NCBI GenBank assembly: GCA_901456055.1
Contig: CABDWT010000016.1
Coordinates: forward strand, 496,001-560,000
Length of the DNA: 64,000 nucleotides
Source: Phytobacter ursingii
GTDB lineage: Bacteria > Pseudomonadota > Gammaproteobacteria > Enterobacterales > Enterobacteriaceae
Direction: 5' to 3'
The position numbers were made by a program, and so were the translations under genes. The stretch's first letter is position 1, and each line of letters opens with the position of its first letter. Shown here in pieces: positions 61,819 to 64,000 of the stretch. The notes beneath the pieces are model-generated. The model ran no database searches. It saw nothing but the letters and a program-made list of their open reading frames with translations, and was not told where the DNA came from.

Positions 61819-61902
61819 AATGTCCTCTTAAGCGTCAATGAATTTTCATTCGAAACAGAGTTTTAGTATAGCGGCGGATCCCTGCCGCTATCAATGAAGT
61901 GA

Positions 61903-62997
61903 TTATAAAGAAGGGTAGTCGGTATAACCTTCCGCGCCACCGCCATAGAAGCTTTCCGGGCGTTGCGGGTTCAGTTCAGCTTTGCGTTTCAGGCGTTCAA
62001 CCAGGTCCGGGTTAGCGATGTAAGCACGACCAAAGGCCACGGCATCAATCAAACCTTTCGCAATCAGATCTTCTGCTTTTTCAACGGTGTACGCGCCCGC
62101 GCCAATGATCGGACCGTGGAAACGTTCACGCACTTTGCGACGGAATTCTTCGGTATAAGGCTGGCCGCCTGCCCAGTCTGGCTCGGACATATGCAGATAG
62201 GCAATCCCGCGTTTACCCAGTTCCTCGATAAAGTACAGCGCGTCTTCTTCTTCATTCGGGCCATTATCGGTGTTCTGGAAAGAACCGATAGGGGAGACGC
62301 GAATACCGATGCGATCCGCGCTCCAGGCGGCGCTGACGGCATCGACGACTTCCAGCACCAGGCGGGCGCGGTTTTCGATGCTGCCGCCATACTGATCGGT
62401 ACGCTGGTTGGCAGACGGTGACAGGAACTGGTGCAACAGATAGCCGTGGGCAGAGTGCAGTTCGACTAAATCAAAACCTGCTTCACGGGCGTTGATGACC
62501 GCCTGACGGAAATCATTGACGATGCCCGGAATTTCGCTGGTTTCCAGCGCGCGCGGCATCGACGTGTCTTCGCGTGTTGCGTTGCCGTTGGCGTCACGCA
62601 GGGACGTGCGGGTGCCGGAACTGATTGCCGAAGGGGCAACAGGGGCCTGACCGCCGGGCTGCAGGCTGGTGTGTGAAATACGCCCGGTGTGCCATAACTG
62701 AACCGCCATACGGCCGTTTTCAGCATGTACGCCGTCGGTGATTTTTTTCCATGCAGCAATTTGTTCCTGGCTGTGAAGGCCCGGCGCGCCGGCATAGCCT
62801 TTTGCCTGTGCGGAGATTTGGGTCGCTTCGCTGATGATAAGGCCGGAACTGGCGCGCTGGCGGTAGTATTCGCCCATCAGCGGGGTCGGGATATCGCCAG
62901 GTTCAATGCTGCGCAGACGTGTCAGCGGAGCCATCAGCACGCGGTTTGGGATGGTAATCGCGCCAATTTTCAGCGGCGTAAACAAATTACTGGACAT
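61903..62997 (-). CDS. nemA: N-ethylmaleimide reductase (old yellow enzyme)
   Basis: 364-aa FMN flavoprotein of the old yellow enzyme family reducing electrophilic alkenes, nitrate esters and nitroaromatics with NADPH. TIM-barrel landmarks: [13 protein letters not shown] at the N terminus, VQLWHTGR, and the [19 protein letters not shown] active-site strand. One residue shorter than in E. coli. 53 nt downstream of nemR. Confidence 0.95.
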   Translation of the reverse strand: MSSNLFTPLKIGAITIPNRVLMAPLTRLRSIEPGDIPTPLMGEYYRQRASSGLIISEATQISAQAKGYAGAPGLHSQEQIAAWKKITDGVHAENGRMAVQLWHTGRISHTSLQPGGQAPVAPSAISSGTRTSLRDANGNATREDTSMPRALETSEIPGIVNDFRQAVINAREAGFDLVELHSAHGYLLHQFLSPSANQRTDQYGGSIENRARLVLEVVDAVSAAWSADRIGIRVSPIGSFQNTDNGPNEEEDALYFIEELGKRGIAYLHMSEPDWAGGQPYTEEFRRKVRERFHGPIIGAGAYTVEKAEDLIAKGLIDAVAFGRAYIANPDLVERLKRKAELNPQRPESFYGGGAEGYTDYPSL

Positions 62998-63050
62998 ACA
63001 TTCTCCTGAATAGACCGGTCGACTAGTAATAGGGTAAATAAAAACGCCCG

Positions 63051-63647
63051 TTAAAGAGGCGCTGCAATAATGGTTTTCGCATGGGCCAGGGCGCTTTCCA
63101 GCGGCACGGCACTGCGTGAAATCTTAGCCTGCAGATTCGCGCCCAGCCACAGGGAATAGAGTACCTGTGCCTGCGTCAGCGCATCACCTGCCATTGTCAG
63201 ACAGTTATCATGGCGGCCATTTTCCAGCGCCTGCGCCAGTAAGGTGATAATGCCGCTGGCACCTTTGTCCATGGCTTCACGCATCGTTTCTGACAGGTCA
63301 CACACCTCGGCAGAAAGTTTGACGGTCAGGCAACCGCTGATAATACCCTGCTCGCAAAATTGGATCAGCGTCTGCTGATAATAAGCGAGCAGGCGATCGC
63401 GATAGTTTCCCGCGCCCCTGGCAAAATGGTCTGCCAGACGCTGGTGATATCCGGCATAATGGCGTTCGAGCATCGCAACCCCGAACGCCTCTTTTGAGCG
63501 AAAATAGTGATAGAAAGAGCCTTTCGGCACTTCCGCTGTTTTCAGTAATTCGCTCAATCCCATGCCAGTAAAACCGCGGTGCATGCATAAGCGCTCGCCG
63601 GTTTCCAGCAGGTGTTCGCGGGTATCGTGTTCAGTGTTTCTGCTCAT
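63051..63647 (-). CDS. nemR: TetR-family electrophile/bleach-sensing repressor NemR
   Basis: 198-aa TetR regulator. HTH at ~29-49 ([22 protein letters not shown]); the redox-active Cys106 in ISGCLTVKL is retained, along with a second Cys in EVCDLS. It represses nemRA-gloA until modified by electrophiles or hypochlorite. A GTG at 63653 is in frame; the ATG at 63647 fits the family better. Its operator is 13 nt upstream. Confidence 0.93.
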   Translation of the reverse strand: MSRNTEHDTREHLLETGERLCMHRGFTGMGLSELLKTAEVPKGSFYHYFRSKEAFGVAMLERHYAGYHQRLADHFARGAGNYRDRLLAYYQQTLIQFCEQGIISGCLTVKLSAEVCDLSETMREAMDKGASGIITLLAQALENGRHDNCLTMAGDALTQAQVLYSLWLGANLQAKISRSAVPLESALAHAKTIIAAPL

Positions 63648-63660
63648 GGGCACAATCTAC

Positions 63661-63676
63661 TAGACCAATCGGTCTA
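63661..63676. promoter_or_regulatory. NemR operator
   Basis: TAGACCAATCGGTCTA, a perfect inverted repeat (TAGACC...GGTCTA) just before nemR, the form of the E. coli NemR box. Could also affect divergent ydhL. Confidence 0.85.
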
Positions 63677-63766
63677 TTGCAAGTAGCAATACATGCGTTC
63701 TCAATCTTGCAGGTTCCGCGCGCGCAGTCTTCAATAAAGAGAGACAAATACCACAGGAGGCGTTGC

Positions 63767-64000
63767 GTGCCAGAACAACTGGAGTTTTTCCCCGTCCAGA
63801 GCCCGTGCCGGGGAATATGCCAGTCAGATGAGCGGGGATTTTGCCGTGGCTGTATGCGCAGCCGCGAAGAGCGGTTCAACTGGCAAACCATGAGCGACGC
63901 GCAAAAGCAGGATGTCCTTCGCCTGTGTCGTCAGCGCTTTTTGCGCAAATTACGGGCGAATAAACCCCTGCCGCCTGAAGAACCTGAGCAACCTTCACTG
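63767..64000 (+). CDS. ydhL: YdhL, DUF1289 zinc-finger-like protein (truncated by window end)
   Basis: GTG start at 63767 after AGGAGG. The 78 codons visible are near-identical to E. coli YdhL (79 aa), so only the last residue and the stop fall outside the window. The DUF1289 motif SPCRGICQSDERGFCRGCMR carries four Cys (14, 18, 26, 29) likely to bind metal. Function unknown. Divergent from nemR. Confidence 0.88.
   Translation, partial: MPEQLEFFPVQSPCRGICQSDERGFCRGCMRSREERFNWQTMSDAQKQDVLRLCRQRFLRKLRANKPLPPEEPEQPSL

Overview
The window is a chromosomal segment from a member of the Enterobacteriaceae. Nearly every long gene reads as a close homologue of the Escherichia coli / Salmonella region from pfkB to ydhL. 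The backbone order is the E. coli one: ydiY, thrS-infC-rpmI-rplT-pheM-pheS-pheT-ihfA, btuCED-nlpC, ydiV-ydiU, hemP, aroH, ppsR-ppsA, rprA-ydiK-ydiJ-menI, sufABCDSE-ldtE-lpp-pykF, two tRNA-Val genes, mdtK, ribE, cfa, ydhC-ydhB, purR, ynhF, ydhP, sodB, mepH, grxD, rnt, gloA, nemA-nemR, ydhL. The accessory genes and the divergent Lpp C-terminus suggest a Citrobacter-like species rather than E. coli K-12. That genus call is inference.

Layout: 59-2640 holds pfkB, ydiY behind a structured leader, a small helix-hairpin-helix protein and a fumarase-D-like gene. 2641-5640 is a remodelled, partly AT-rich block just upstream of thrS. It holds an orphan SGNH-hydrolase-like gene, a dead SRAP (YedK/HMCES) gene, two nested pairs of direct repeats and a partial copy of the thrS operator. 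5659-16060 is the translation/IHF operon followed by vitamin B12 uptake genes. 16385-23674 covers flagellar control (ydiV), protein AMPylation (selO), haem (hemP), aromatic synthesis (aroH) and PEP synthesis (ppsR, ppsA).

24169-25020 is a tiny chain of overlapping ORFs, one of them frameshifted, beside the RprA small RNA. 25360-30130 is ydiK, ydiJ and menI. 30340-34224 is an accessory block (LpxP-like acyltransferase, ZinT under a perfect Zur box, LeuE, a histidine phosphatase) inserted before the suf operon. 34579-43231 is Fe-S assembly, LdtE, Lpp and PykF. 43728-47496 (HisN-like phosphatase, zinc alcohol dehydrogenase, DUF2235 lipase-like protein) stands where E. coli K-12 has fumD-ydhYVWXUT. 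From 47713 onward the backbone resumes, with a methyltransferase added between mdtK and ribE.

Regulation readable from sequence: Cra sites at ppsA and pykF, a TrpR operator overlapping the ppsR stop codon, Fur boxes at hemP and sufA, a Zur box at zinT, PurR boxes at purR and ydiK/ydiJ, a NemR operator, an RcsB box at rprA, the pheM attenuator and the thrS and L20 translational operators.

No CRISPR array, rRNA, intact transposase or intact integrase was seen. The most interesting items are the ydiY leader, the thrS-proximal element remnant with its broken SRAP gene and SGNH protein, and the overlapping micro-operon at 24169-25020.
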